64,000 nt of DNA from Apiotrichum sp. Y4204 (GCA_025531455.1 JAMYHL010000027.1:124001-188000), one strand, 5' to 3'. Positions 1-11,366 are shown, counted from the stretch's first letter. Made by a program: numbers and translations. The notes: generated by a model not told the origin, from the letters alone.

Positions 1-563
1 AGATGGGTGTCTATGGGTGAGATAAGATCGGGTTCAATGTTCCAGTCATTGATTTGCTGACGAGATACTCGTGCGCAGGTGCGCGGTCTCGCTGTAAGGG
101 CCATTCAGTCTGCTGTACTTCGGTGTGGGCAGCTTCGGTGCGTGGCCGGTGGGTGGGATTAACTGAATTTGAGGAATTTGAGCAGGCGGCTCCCCCACGT
201 CGCAGGCAGCCCCGCGGAATCAAACGGCCTCACACATGACCTTGATTTGCTTCCGCGACAATACGTAATCGCCACTGGTGTGAGAACGCGGCTGATTTTT
301 CGGGCGTGTGGCGGGACTACGAAGGCCAAGGGGCAACAATCAACAACAGAGCCACACAGACCATGCATCGAGCAAAACAAACAACAAACAGGCCAGATTT
401 CTCGACATCAACAACAACAATCTCATCACCACTTTTCCATAGGGTCCTTTGGTAGTTTGCTGACACTCAATCAGTTATTTGTAGCACCACCTTCTCCTCT
501 CCAACTTCCATTCTTCTTGGGCCCCTTCGCGACAACACCCCCCTTTCGTTCGACAGCCACACC
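1..563. promoter_or_regulatory. Upstream region and leader of the Ki-67-like gene
   Basis: No convincing gene is visible. The last 200 bases are CA- and CT-rich (for example around 395-430 and 485-555), like the leaders that precede other start codons in this window. They run directly into the ATG at 564, so this is best read as promoter plus 5' leader. The open frames here lack coding bias. Confidence 0.5.
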
Positions 564-3500
564 ATGAGGGAGGCATCACCCGAAGTCGAGGAGCTTCCCG
601 TTCTCGGGACGCTGGCGCTTCTCTCCCGCGCGACTGGGGAGCCGCTCCGCGAGTTTCCTATGTGCGCCGAACGCTTAACATTAGGTCGCGACTACGGCAA
701 CGACGTGAGCTTCGGACAGATGTGGTGCTGTGTTTTGGTGCTGACGGGTAGATCCGCATCTACGCGCAGGACGTGTCCAAGGTGCACGCAACCATCGACT
801 TTGACACGGACACTGGCGCGGTACGTTTCCTGAATGCAACATGCAACCACCCACCTTGCTGACCTGCAGGCCACACTTTCCGTGCTTGGCGCCAACGGCG
901 TGATCCACACCCCGGCCTCAGGAAAGGGCACCACGCACAAGCCGCCAGCAGTGATCGCCCTGTCGGAGGGAGACTCGTTTACCGTGCGCAAAAAGGTGTT
1001 CCGCTTCAACTATGGAGCTGCAAGTCCCGCAGCACTCGAGTACAACTCGCCGGCACCAAAGGCGAAGACCAAGCCGCGCGCAAGTCTTGCTACCCCTCGC
1101 CGTCGTAATGCACTGCGTCTCAGCATCGTGCCTGATGGGAAGCGCTTCTTCCCCACACCGGCGAAGCGGGCTCAGCCAACTCCGGCGAAAACGAAGGCTC
1201 AGAAGGACGAACCCGAGCTGTTTGAGAAGCTCGTCGAGATTACCGACGGCGATGCGGGCGAGAAGATTTACGTGGAGGAACAGGAGAGCTCAGACCAAGA
1301 AGCCGAGGAGGAGCCGTCCCCCACCCCTGCACTAGCAAAGAAGGCTTCCGTCGCAAACAAGATTTGCGAGAACCCGTTCATGACACCCCAAGTCGCGCGC
1401 AAGGTTGCCTCAAGGAATACGTCGGCCGTGCCTCGCACACGTAAGATGGTGTCACCCCCGCCGCCGCCTCGCGAGAGCTCCGGGGAAGAGGAAGAAGAAG
1501 AAGCAGAGGAAGAAGAGGAAGAGGCGGAAGAGGAGGACGAAGAGGAGGAGCAGGACCAGCAAAGCGGTCCCGAATCTCCTTCACCAGCTGTCGTGGCCGC
1601 GGCCGCCCCACCCGAGTCCCCGAAACTCTCACCTGTGCCTCTTCCTGACGAACCTGCCACCCCTCCCGCACCTTCCGCAACTCCCGAGAGCTCGAAGCCG
1701 TTTGTTCCGGCACGCGTCGCATACTCCACGCCCCGGGGAACCGACTCACTGCGCAAGTCGCTCCTCCTTCGCTCGGCACGTAAGGTATGGGAGGCTGAGC
1801 GGCTCAAGAGCGTCGATGGCAGCATTGACGCCGGGCACATTGAGGTGCGCCGCCGCAAGTCTTCTATCGGTGTCGCTGGGTCGCCGCGCAAGAGTCTTCC
1901 TGCCGAGCCTGAATCCGAATCCTCCAGTGAGGACGGCTATGACGAGGACGAGGAGGAAGAGGAAGAGGAGGACGTCGACCCTTCTCTGGGCGAATCGGAT
2001 AAGGAGAATGCTGGCCCCGCCCTTCAGTGGGTCTACGAGGATGGGCAGATGAGTGCCTCATCGTGTGACGACTCGGACTCGGACCGTGAGAGTCTGGACA
2101 TTGATATCGTGAGTTACGACAACGATCTCCGAACTGACGTTCAGCCTGGCCAGGCAATCATCGACTTCTCCCCACCTCCAGAGAACGAGCTCAGCGAAAG
2201 CGAGGAGGAAGCTGAGGCGTATGATGAGGAGGACGAGGAGGAAGAGGAGGAGGAGGAGTACGACGAGGAGTATGATGAGGAGGAGCCTGACCAGTCCTTC
2301 GACCATCACATTACCACCCAGCGCCCGGTCGACAATGAGTCCCACGACGAGGACCATGCTGAGAATGAGTCCGACGAGGAGGACGAACAGGAAGCTGAAG
2401 AGAGCGAGGCTTCGGAGCAGGAAGTAAACCCCGCCAACATCCCCCTGCCAGAGACTCCCGCACGCCCTCTCAGCACGCGCTTCTATACACCGCAGGTTGC
2501 CCGTACTGCGGGCGTCACCAACGCTCTGTTCACCCCTCGAGCCCTCGGCCAGCCCGTTCGCCCAATCGAGGTGGAGATCGAGCAGCAGGAGGAGGTCGAC
2601 TCGGAGCCATCCACACCTCCAAGGGTCGCGGCCACGCCGCGCAAGACACCAGGCCGTGGCCTCACGCCGCTCCAGCGCGAGAAACTCGCCACGCCGAATC
2701 GCCTGCCTGCACCACCTCTTTCCTTCCGCGAACCCGTCCGCGAGACTCCCACTTTTACTCTGCACGCCACCCCTCACCGCGCCCTGCTTTCCCCGCCGTC
2801 TGTCCCAGACGCCCCCGCAACACCTCTCGACGACATAAAGGTTCGTCTCGGCGCACTACGTCTCAAGGCCAAGGCCAAGGAACAGGCGCAGGGTCGCCGC
2901 GCCACTGTTGGCTTCGTCCTCCCCGAGACTCCCTCGCGTACCGGCCAGACTCCGCGTCGCGCTCCCAACACTGCCGGCCCCAGCCGTCAGTTTGCTGCCA
3001 ACGTCGAGCGTATCGACGAGGGCGACAGCGAGAGCCTGCCTCCCACGCCGACTGCCACTCCAACAGGTGGCAAAACGGCCCCCGTCCTCGTCCCCGATGC
3101 TCACGAGGAGCCTGAGCCCGAAACCGAAAAGCCCCGGACCCCCGTGCGTCGGAGTGCCCGCCATTCGATCGCAACGCCCACCTACACCGGAGTCCGGGAA
3201 ATGCTTCGCGAACCGAAAGAACCCAAGACCCCAGCGATGGATGGCCTGCGTTCTCTTCTCAAGGAGCCAAAGGAGCCGAAGACACCAGCTATGGACGGTC
3301 TACGTTCTCTACTCAAGGAGCCCAAGGAGGAGCAGACGCCGGACCTGGCGGGCGTGCGTGAACTCCTCCGTGAGCCCAAGACAGCTCCCAAGACCCCCCA
3401 CATGGCGAGCATGCGTGAAATGTTCAAGGAGTCCGCCGAGGCGCCGACCCCAAGCTACGCCGGCGTGCGCGAGATGCTCAACACAAAGCCGGATCCCAAG

Positions 3501-4661
3501 ACTCCGCACATGGCGGGCATGCGTGAGATGTTTGCCGAGACTCGCGAGCAGCAGACGCCGTCGCTCTCGGGTGTTAAGCAGATATTCGCGCAGAAGGCGC
3601 CGCCCAAGACGCCCCGTATGGACGGCCTGAGGGGCATGTTCGCCCAACGCCAGCAGGTCAATACGCCCGCGATGGAGGGGATGGCGGAGATGTTTGACGA
3701 GGCCGAGGTCGAGGGCGTCCTCCAGGATGAAGCGGAGCCTGAGCACGAGTCCGAACCCCAGGTCGTCGTCGTCCACGATAGCGAAGAGTCCGAGGAGGAG
3801 TCCGAGCCCGAGCCCGAGCCCGTCGCTTCCCCGAAGACCAAGCCTCAGACTAAGGTCGCTTCCAAGCCTAAGACTGCTTCGACCGCGTCCAAGGCTGCTC
3901 CCGCTGCCTCCAAGGCTACTGCTCCCGCCAGGTCCAAGGCTATTTCCACCGAGTCCAAGGCTCCTGCTCCCGCCGAGAAGCCCGCAACACGTACCACTCG
4001 CATCGCTCGCCCTGCTCCCCGTCCTGAGGCCAAGTCGGCACCAACTCGTCGCACCGTTACCACCGCCACTGAGCCCCGCGCCACGGCTCGCTCGGTGTCT
4101 GCCCGGGCTGCAACCGTCACCAAGCCTGAACCCAAGAAGACCGAGGCCAAGAAGCCGGAACCGAAGCCTGCGCCGAAGACCACTACCAAGGCGGCACCGG
4201 CTCCCGAGCCGAAGGCCGCGCCAAAGCGCATGACACGCACTAAGGCTGCTGAAGAGTCCGCCCCCGAACCGAAAGCCAGCACCACCAGGGCCGCGGCGCC
4301 CAAGAAGGAGGCCGAGGCCAAGGAGCCAGAAGGCCCCAAGACCCGCCGCGCCACCGCCCCGCGCACCACTCCCGAGCCGCCTGCGACGCGCCGCTCCCGT
4401 AGGGTCTTAGGCGACGGCCAGGGCACGGAGGAGCCGGAGGAGCCGCCATCGAAGAGCACGCGCGCGCGCCGGAGGGAGGCGACTGCTGAGCCCGAGCGCA
4501 AGGGGAAAGAGAACTCGGCGGATGTCGAGCCGGCAGCGCGCCGCACCCGTGCAGCATCACCAAAACCCCGGACCCGTACGAGGAAGGAGGTGGAGAAGAA
4601 GGAGGAGGCCGCCGTAGCCCCGCCCGCGACGCGTACGAGGGCGGCGCGCGCGCGCAAGTAA
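564..4661 (+). CDS. FHA-domain, TP-repeat protein with Ki-67-like architecture
   Basis: Exons 564-704, 752-820 and 870-4661 join in phase to give 1333 residues. Residues ~16-118 form an FHA domain (phosphothreonine-binding): GRDYGND at 41-47, the strand 'DIRIYAQDVSKVH' across the first junction with SKVH at 56-59, and NG at 79-80. This order closely resembles the Ki-67 FHA domain as I remember it. A very long disordered region follows, with several Glu/Asp tracts and many TP/SP sites. Ten tandem 18-19-residue repeats (genomic 3174-3713) have the form TPxMxGhRxhh, and a Lys/Arg/Ala/Pro/Thr-rich tail ends the protein. FHA at the N-terminus, repeats carrying a G-L/M-R/K-E-L/M-F core, and a basic tail is the plan of metazoan Ki-67, the mitotic chromosome periphery protein. 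A role on mitotic chromosomes or in the nucleolus is inference. Alternatively it is an unrelated FHA scaffold with convergent repeats. An RVxF-like stretch RRATVGF (746-752) does not strictly match the PP1-docking motif. Confidence 0.85.
3174..3713 (+). repeat. Ten tandem protein repeats, TPxMxGhRxhh
   Basis: Ten consecutive units of 18-19 codons inside the FHA gene. Unit cores include TPTYTGVREML, TPAMDGLRSLL (twice), TPDLAGVRELL, TPHMASMREMF, TPSYAGVREML, TPHMAGMREMF, TPSLSGVKQIF, TPRMDGLRGMF and TPAMEGMAEMF. They are joined by Lys/Glu/Pro-rich linkers. Units 2 and 3 are almost identical, which suggests recent duplication. Each unit has a TP dipeptide, the minimal proline-directed (CDK) phosphosite, and then a short amphipathic helix. 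Confidence 0.9.
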
Positions 4662-4800
4662 TGTGTACTTTATGATTCATGCCATGCACGAGTGATTGTG
4701 AGAGTGCGACGGAGTGAGTAGTGTTATTTAAGATCAAGAACAAGAAGAGCAGAGCCTGAACGGGGTACAACGTGCAACTTGGCTGCAACACAACTCAACA

Positions 4801-5178
4801 TTAGAACAGACCCTGTCCGGAGCTCCGTGTGCAGACTGCTCCAGACACCTGGCCCGATCGCCATGTATCAACGCCGACATCCACCCCGGACGCGATAGCC
4901 GAGACCGAGTCGCCACCACGAGGACGGGCGTTGTCGCTGCTGTAGATTGTGGAATTGTTGGCACGGCCAAGCGCCGAAGCGAAGGCGGCAGTGGTCGGAG
5001 AAGCCCGGCGGCCGAGCAAGTAAGTCATGTCAGCGGCCCGGGCTGCCCGGGCAGCGCTGGGTGCGCGGCCTCATCGCCTGATCTCCATCCCCAGTCTTTT
5101 GTTATCCGGGTACGCGGCGAGTGATATCCGCACGCCCTTCGGTCCGAGAGAATGGATGGAGTAGTGCATGCATGTCAT
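4801..5178 (-). CDS. Possible small protein gene between FHA gene and PEX5
   Basis: On the minus strand one frame runs from an ATG at 5178 to a stop at 4801 and is broken only by a TGA at 5073-5071. A 57-nt intron (5113-5057, GTACCC...CCCAG) would remove that TGA in phase and give 106 residues. Without it there is a 35-residue ORF followed by a separate 75-residue ORF starting at 5028. Third codon positions are mostly C or G (TAC, TTC, AAC, GCC, GAC, ATC), as in the genes around it, and no other gene overlaps here. The product has no domain I recognise; it contains STIYSSDNARPRGGD and SAIASGVDVGVD. It could be a real small gene, a decayed one, or chance. The rest of the 4662-5645 gap is the FHA-gene 3' end and the CT-rich PEX5 promoter and leader. 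Confidence 0.35.
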
Positions 5179-5645
5179 GTCGAGATATATAAATGTTGAG
5201 CAGAGAGAGATGAGAGTGCCTGTGAGGGATTGTGTTTTCTTGCTTGTTCTTCTTCATTGCTTGTTTCTTGTCTTTTGGTTGTGTGGGGCAGAGAGTGCGG
5301 GGTTATCCGACATAGCCGGGGCCATCTGTGCCCATTAATCAATCTGGACCCACCGACAATCTCTCGTACACTCGTACGCACACGCGCGCGCGGCTTTCCC
5401 ACCCAAACAGGCCAGCCAAAAGCCAGATCCCGCCGGCTGGGCGCGCTGCGCTCTACGCTCTACGCCTCTACAACTCTACCGCTCTGTAAATTCCGTCCCC
5501 ACACACTGCAATCTCCTCCACTGTGCACTAGCGCCTAGTTCAACTCCACCATCATCCACAATCTCTCCGTCTCCGTTCTCCGCACATTACATTTCCACCA
5601 CTCTCATCACACCACCCACTCCCCCCACACCACACCACCACCACC

Positions 5646-8465
5646 ATGCAGTCCCTCCTCAACGGCGCCGACTGCTCGGCCAGCTCGAACCCGCTCAACA
5701 GCATGCTCAAGCGCGCCGATGTCGACAACTCGGTCTTCCGCGTAAGTCTCACAGCCCACCGAATTTCGCAATGTGCTTCGACGGGGTTCCGCCGCCGAAT
5801 GGAGGTTTGGGACTGGAGCTCCAGTTCCCATCGGCACAGCGTACAGTGGAGCGGTCGTGTCGTGCGCAGATGCGGTCGTGAAAGCGATACATAGCTCGGG
5901 GCTCTTCCCACGCTGCTCGCTACTGTCGCTGCTACCGCCGCCGTCGCCACTCCACTACGGCCTGCAAGCCGAATCCCGTGCAGTCGTCAGCCTCCGCTCC
6001 GCCTCCACTTTCTCCGCCACGGGACTCCAAACGGGCTTTGTAATCACCAGAACGAGCCCGCTCACTGTCCCCAAATTGCACACCGATGCACAGCCGCTGA
6101 CATTCCAGGACCGCGTCTCGTCTCCCGGCGCTGGGTCGTCCCAGTCGGCGTTCCGCCAGCAGCATGCTGGACCCGCGCAGGCGGGGCCCGCCCATGCAGT
6201 CCCCCATCCCTTCAACCTTTCCCACCTTTCTCAGGCGCTGTCTCAGCCAGGACCAGTCAGCGTGCCCCTTCCCGCGGGTCCTCGCACGGCCCAGCCTGCG
6301 GATCTGAACCAGCAGTGGAACCAGTTCCACCAGCAACCCGCGCAGGGCCCCGCACAGTGGCAGCAGCCCCAGTCCATGCAGCAGCAGTCGTCCGGTTGGG
6401 CCGAGTCGTTCGGCAAGGGCAAGGGCCGCGAGGTGCCGATGCCTCAGCAGCAGCAGCAGCAGCAGTACCAGCCGCAGCAGTACGGGATGCCCGCCAACCC
6501 GTTCGCCAGCGGCCTGCAGACGTACCAGCCGCGCCTGCAGCCGATGTACGCGCAGCAACTCGCCAACCCCGCACCGCTCCAGGCCGGGCACGCTGAGATG
6601 GAGGCGGCGTTTGAGCGCGCGCTCGCCGATGCCCGTGCGCAGAACGTCGAGCCCAAGCAGGAAGAGGCCAAGGAGGAGACCAAGGCCGAGGAACCCAAGG
6701 AGAAGGAGCCGACCGAGGAGGAGACCAAGGCCGACTTCAAGGGCGACCTCGATGCCGTGTGGGAAAGCCTCAAGCCCGAGGCGGAGCGCCTTAACCAGCT
6801 GGCAGAGTGGGAGAAGGAGTTTAGCCAGGTGGGTGGGCGCGAGCTAGATAGGGAGGGCGTGGGTGTGGGAAGTCAAAAACATGATCCCGGCGTGGGGAGA
6901 GGGGCCGATGCCGACGTCGACATGGACGGCATGTTTGACGAGTGGCGAAGCTTGCTTGACGATCGGGAAAAGGCGCTCGCAAACATGATCACCAGTCGGA
7001 GAACAAGTCTCAGCGAAGCCAGCGATCAAATACGAACAAACTCTCCGCCAGGCGACGGCGACGTGGTCATGCGCTCAATATATGGCGGAGACCGGCAGTG
7101 TTCATGTTCCACCTGCGAGCTCGAGCAGCAGCTCGGGGCCGTGGAGAGCTCTGTGACACGCCTGCCCGCCGCCATTCCGCGGTCCACACAACGGGGGGAG
7201 GTGCGCAGCGGAGGCCGTGTTGTCCCACGCCCACTCTTGACTTTAGCCACAGTAAACTGACACTTTACAGTTTGTCGACGGCGAGGACGACACGTTTGAT
7301 ATCCTCGAGGAGTCTCTTAATCGCCCGGATGTGGGGCAGACACCACTCGATGACCAGCTCGAGTTTGGCACTGGTAGCGACCTGTACAACAACCAGATGG
7401 CCGAGGATGGCCTGCCCCCGGCTGTCGACTACCAGTTCGCCAATCCCAACAAGTTCATGTCGCTCCCTGCTGTTGAGGCTTGGCGCGAGGCGCAGCGTGT
7501 GCTCTCGGCGGGCGCCAGCCTCTCGGATGCTGCCCTACTCATCGAGGCGTTCCTTCAGAAGGCGACTGATGCCGACTGCCAGCAGGCCGGTGTGACCCGC
7601 TCTGAGGCTTGGGCGACGCTGGGCCGCACGCAGGCCGAGAACGAGATGGAAGACAAGGCGCTGGCGGCGTTCGAGCAGGGCCGCAAGATGCTCAACGACG
7701 GTGGCGGCCCCAATGTTGCCGGCGAGCTGCTTACCAACCTGGCGATCTCCTACGTCAACGAGTCGCTGGACCTTGCGGCGCTTACCACACTCCACCAGCT
7801 CCTCACCCAGCTGCACCCGGCGCACGCTGGCCCTGCCCCGAGCCGCACGGAGTTCATTGGGTCTGACAACCCTTGGGCGCTGCACCAGCGCATTGCGGAG
7901 CAGTATCTCGCGCTCGCGCGTGAGCAGTACGCGTCTGCCGGGCACGTCGACCCCGACGTCCAGGTCGGCCTCGGCACGCTCTACTACATGCAGGGCGAGT
8001 TTGGTGAGGCGCGCTCTTGCTGGACAGCCGCCCTGGGCGAGCGCCCCGACGACTACCTCCTTTGGAACCGTCTCGGTGCCACTCTCGCCAACGGTGGTGA
8101 CCCCGAGGAGGCCGTCGACGCGTACCGCCGTGCCCTCGAGATAAAGCCGACGTTCACCCGCGCGATTGCCAACCTCGGTGTTGCGTGCCTCAACATTGGC
8201 GTTCACCGTGAAGCTGCTGAGCACTGTGAGTAGATCGAGGACCCACCCACAGCCACTGTAAAGTTCGATCACTAACATTGCAGTCCTCGCAGCGCTGGCG
8301 CTTCAGCCCAACGACGGTGTCGGCGGCGGCTCGGCGCCCGAGGCGTACTCCCTGTGGGCTACGCTCCGCCGCGCGCTCATTGCGCTCGACATGCCGGCTC
8401 TTGCGGAACAGGCGCGTCCCGGCACCGACCTGAACGTGTTCCGTTCTGCCGGGTTTGAGTTTTGA
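5646..8465 (+). CDS. PEX5: Peroxisomal targeting signal 1 receptor Pex5
   Basis: Exons 5646-5741, 6109-6828, 7271-8225 and 8284-8465 give about 650 residues. The product is the cycling receptor that binds PTS1 cargo in the cytosol and delivers it to the peroxisomal docking complex. The N-terminus MQSLLNGADCSASSNPL carries the conserved Cys (residue 10) used for monoubiquitin-dependent recycling. WxxxF motifs for Pex14/Pex13 binding occur as WAESF (~129-133) and WEKEF (~266-270). The C-terminal half is TPR, with clear units such as LLWNRLGATLANGGDPEEAV and the next repeat TRAIANLGVACLNIGVHREA. A Gln-rich linker lies between. Introns 1 (367 nt) and 2 (442 nt) are far longer than usual here, and intron 2 is open in frame with exon 2 for 144 codons. 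The CT-rich leader before 5646 fits a start there. Confidence 0.93.
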
Positions 8466-8797
8466 GCCAGTGGCCGCTGAACGCAAGGCGCAAGTACCGC
8501 CATCACTATTTAATCTGAGGGAACAGGACGATGTAGACGAGTGGGCTGCCGTGTGGCGCGCGGCGGCGGAGGAAAAGCGACAAACCACCCATTGGAATCC
8601 CAGCCCGAGTCGTGGTGGGGTCCGGTGCGCATACCCCGGTCAGTAGGCATATGATCATGGAGCCAGGAGTGTACGAGAATGCATTGCGTATCATATCGGA
8701 CAGAGTGAGATAGGACAGATGCACCAGCACCACCTGCTCGACAAGATACGAGGAATAGCGCATAGCAAGCATTGGTGCATTAGTAGTGGCAGAACTC

Positions 8798-8861
8798 AAA
8801 AAATATTTCCACCGAAGTGGACCTCTCTGTGCGCAGTTTTTGTCATCCTTATGCAGGGGCA

Positions 8862-8893
<32 letters not shown>

Positions 8894-8920
8894 AGTATTG
8901 CCCGCCTTACGGCGGGCGAC
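8798..8920 (-). ncRNA. U6 spliceosomal snRNA
   Basis: The minus strand reads a 5' stem-loop GCCCGCC-GTAA-GGCGGGC (8917-8900), then AATTGGAACGATACAGAGA with the invariant ACAGAGA box, GATTAGCAT with the AGC catalytic triad, and the internal stem-loop CCCCTGCATAAGGATGA, as in yeast U6. A 3' hairpin CCAC-TTCG-GTGG follows, then a run of six T (8803-8798), the RNA polymerase III terminator. The 5' stem is capped by a GNRA-type loop. There is no intron between the ACAGAGA box and the AGC triad, unlike U6 genes in some fungi. The exact 5' base (8917-8920) is uncertain. The gene lies about 330 nt past the PEX5 stop on the opposite strand. Nothing else is clear in 8466-8797; 8921-9429 is the CT-rich promoter and leader of the next gene plus the U6 upstream region. 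Confidence 0.93.
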
Positions 8921-9429
8921 AGGAAGGCAAGTTGTATCATAGTCGAGAGGTAGATTTGGCGGAAATCCAGCTCCAGGCCACGTGAGGGGCATTGGCCAAA
9001 TAACACGTGTAGAATTACAAAGTATGTTGAGCTCTATTAGGTAACGTAATGGATTGTTAGGCTTTCTTTAGCGTCATTACAATTGGGCTTTGTGTGTGTG
9101 TTGTGTTGTGCTTCCCCGCTGGGCTCTCCCCCGCTGGGCTGCTGCTGCGCTGCCGCTAAAATGGCTTGGCTCTACTCACAACACACGCTCCTCCCTGTCC
9201 ACTTTCCAGATCCACCCATATTCATCCACACATCCATCATCGCCTCTCCCAACCCCTCTTCGGACAACCATCACCATCATCATCATCTCTTCCCGTGTCC
9301 CCTCCTCATCCCGCTTGACCTCATTGCTGCTTGTATCTTCTCCCTTGGCCTCACACTTGACACCTTCTACTCTGCCCCTCTTTACAGACAACTCTTGTGT
9401 CTTGCCACCCCCTCCACAGCCAATTCAGG

Positions 9430-10671
9430 ATGACGGACGTTGCTCCGGCCCGCGGCAAGCGCGCCCGCTCTCCCTCGCCAGTGTACGGCGGCGACTCGCT
9501 CGCTTCACCATTAGACGTCCTCCTCAAGCGGCGCCGGCGCACCGAGCGCGCGAACGCAGCGGGCTTCCCATGTAGTGGCGGTGGCAACAGTTATGCTGCA
9601 TTCGCTGCGCATCCAGGAAACAACAGCAACCGGATGTTTGCGCCGCCTCCACCACCCATTTGGCAGACGACAGACACGTCCCTCGGAGAAGCAAGTCACA
9701 ATGCGTATGACGACAACTCGTCCCAAGCGGCCGTCAGCTCCCCGTTACGCCGCCACGGAGACTGCGACGACGACGACAGCGCCGAGGGGAGTACCTGGGT
9801 CGCCAGGCGGGCCGTCGAGCGCCGCCGCACCAGCCAGTGGGAGCGGTTACAGGACCCAAGCGCGAGGAGTGCGAGCGCCCCGAACACTGCCCAGCCGCCC
9901 TCGCTGTACGCCCACCCGTCGCACTCGCATCAGCATCTCCCGGCGCAGCTCCAGTCCCGGCACGACTCGCGTTCACCAAACTTCTCTCCTGCGGGCGAGC
10001 GGTATCGCCGAGCCCACCCCCAAGCCACACCTGAACGCCCACATATTATTTCGCACATGTCTTCCTCGCCCGTGCGCCACAACCCCCCCTCGTCTACACC
10101 CTTCCGGGATGATGAGTGGACCGAGGACGAGCGTCTCCGCGAATGGGGTGACGAGTACTCGGCCCAGAACAGCGTCCTCTACGCATTGGTAAGCATCATT
10201 GTTGCTTTTCCCCGCTAATGAGATTAGCACCGTGCGCGTGTCGAGGCTATCAACGGCGCGCAGCCTGCTGCTCATGACAGCCTTCTCTCTACTCCCGCAC
10301 AGCAACGTATTGCGTCGCCAGGCGCCATGCAGGCAACGCCCTACAGTCTTCCGAGTGCATACCGTCACCATCAGCGGACACCCCTCGACACTCCAGGCCT
10401 CGTGTCGTCTGACTACGCTTCGTCACCCTTGGTCGGCCCCTTCAGCCCACTAGATGCCCCTGCTGGTCCCGCCCCGTCGCCTATCCACGACGCTCTCCGG
10501 CAGGCCCATGAGGCCGAGACTGTTCGCACAGGTTACGAGGAGGCCAACCGTCTCCTCGCCGCGCTCAATGTCGCCCGTCGCAGACGCCATGGACCAGAGG
10601 ATGACCAATCGAGTCCGGTGCGGGGCAGAACCGACCGGGAGCAGCACGAGTCGATGGACGAGCGTTGGTGA
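9430..10671 (+). CDS. Unrecognised basic, Ser/Pro-rich protein
   Basis: Exons 9430-10188 and 10228-10671 (39-nt intron with a CTAAT branch) give 400 residues. The ATG at 9430 follows a CT-rich leader; upstream in-frame codons are not ATG. The N-terminus (GKRARSPSPVYGGDSLASP, then LLKRRRR) looks like a nuclear localisation signal with SP sites. The middle is low-complexity His/Ser/Pro/Arg. An acidic, Trp-containing segment (DDEWTEDERLREWGDEY) spans to a predicted helical stretch across the splice site. The C-terminus has a second helical segment (IHDALRQAHEAE...LLAALNVARRRR). I do not recognise a family. A nuclear, phosphorylated protein is inferred only from composition. Confidence 0.75.
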
Positions 10672-11366
10672 TGGCACAAGCCGAAAAGCCGAGCCGACGG
10701 ACCGCATCACGAGAAGGAAATCAGGAACGGGACCTTGAGAGAACCCGTCATTACACGATCACACGACCACATTACCACCAAGCTCATGAGCTCCAACCAT
10801 CCCATGAGCCATGAGCCTTGACACATTACATTTCAACACTTCCGCACTTGGCACTTCATCACCTTCAGCAATCAAGCAAACAGCAAACGGCAGCCACACA
10901 GCGCAGCGCTTCATATTCATTTTCATTCAACCATTCATTCCTCCATGGGCCCGCACCACCATCATCACGATCCCGGCGCCAGCAGGCCGGTGACTTGTCA
11001 TGTCCATGTTGAGACTTGTAGATACTGGCATGTAGCCGTGTACACTAGCTGTTGGAAAGCCGGGGAGCGAGAAGCTCAGGAGGGCTATCGGCTAAATTTG
11101 TGGGCACCCGGGGATGTCAGCAAGACGCCACGAGTCCCCCGCTTGGAATTCTCAGTATCCGCAGTGTCAATATAATAGCGATCGCGTCGGATGACGCGTT
11201 CCAACCGTCACGTCTTGGACGATCATCTGTGGCGATTAGTGGCGATTGAGCATTCATGACTGACATTACTCTGCATCCTCTATAATATCTGTCGGGCTCC
11301 CCCAGAGGCATTGACACTCAATGGTACACAGAAACTATTAACGCTACACAACCCAGACACCAACAG
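10672..11366. other. Convergent intergenic region, no gene seen
   Basis: This lies between the 3' ends of the 9430 gene and the minus-strand acyl-CoA synthetase. It holds the two 3' flanks. I see no RNA gene, repeat or convincing coding frame. Confidence 0.6.

Noticed and set aside
2895..2915. PP1-docking RVxF motif in the Ki-67-like protein
   Set aside because: RRATVGF only resembles the motif; the spacing between Arg and Val is one residue too long for the strict pattern.
3845..4657. 270-codon minus-strand frame
   Set aside because: Shadow of the Lys/Arg/Ala-rich tail of the FHA protein.
5071..5073. Programmed TGA readthrough in the small minus-strand frame
   Set aside because: The TGA is followed by GGC, not the CTA context known to favour readthrough, and a 57-nt intron explains the frame more simply.
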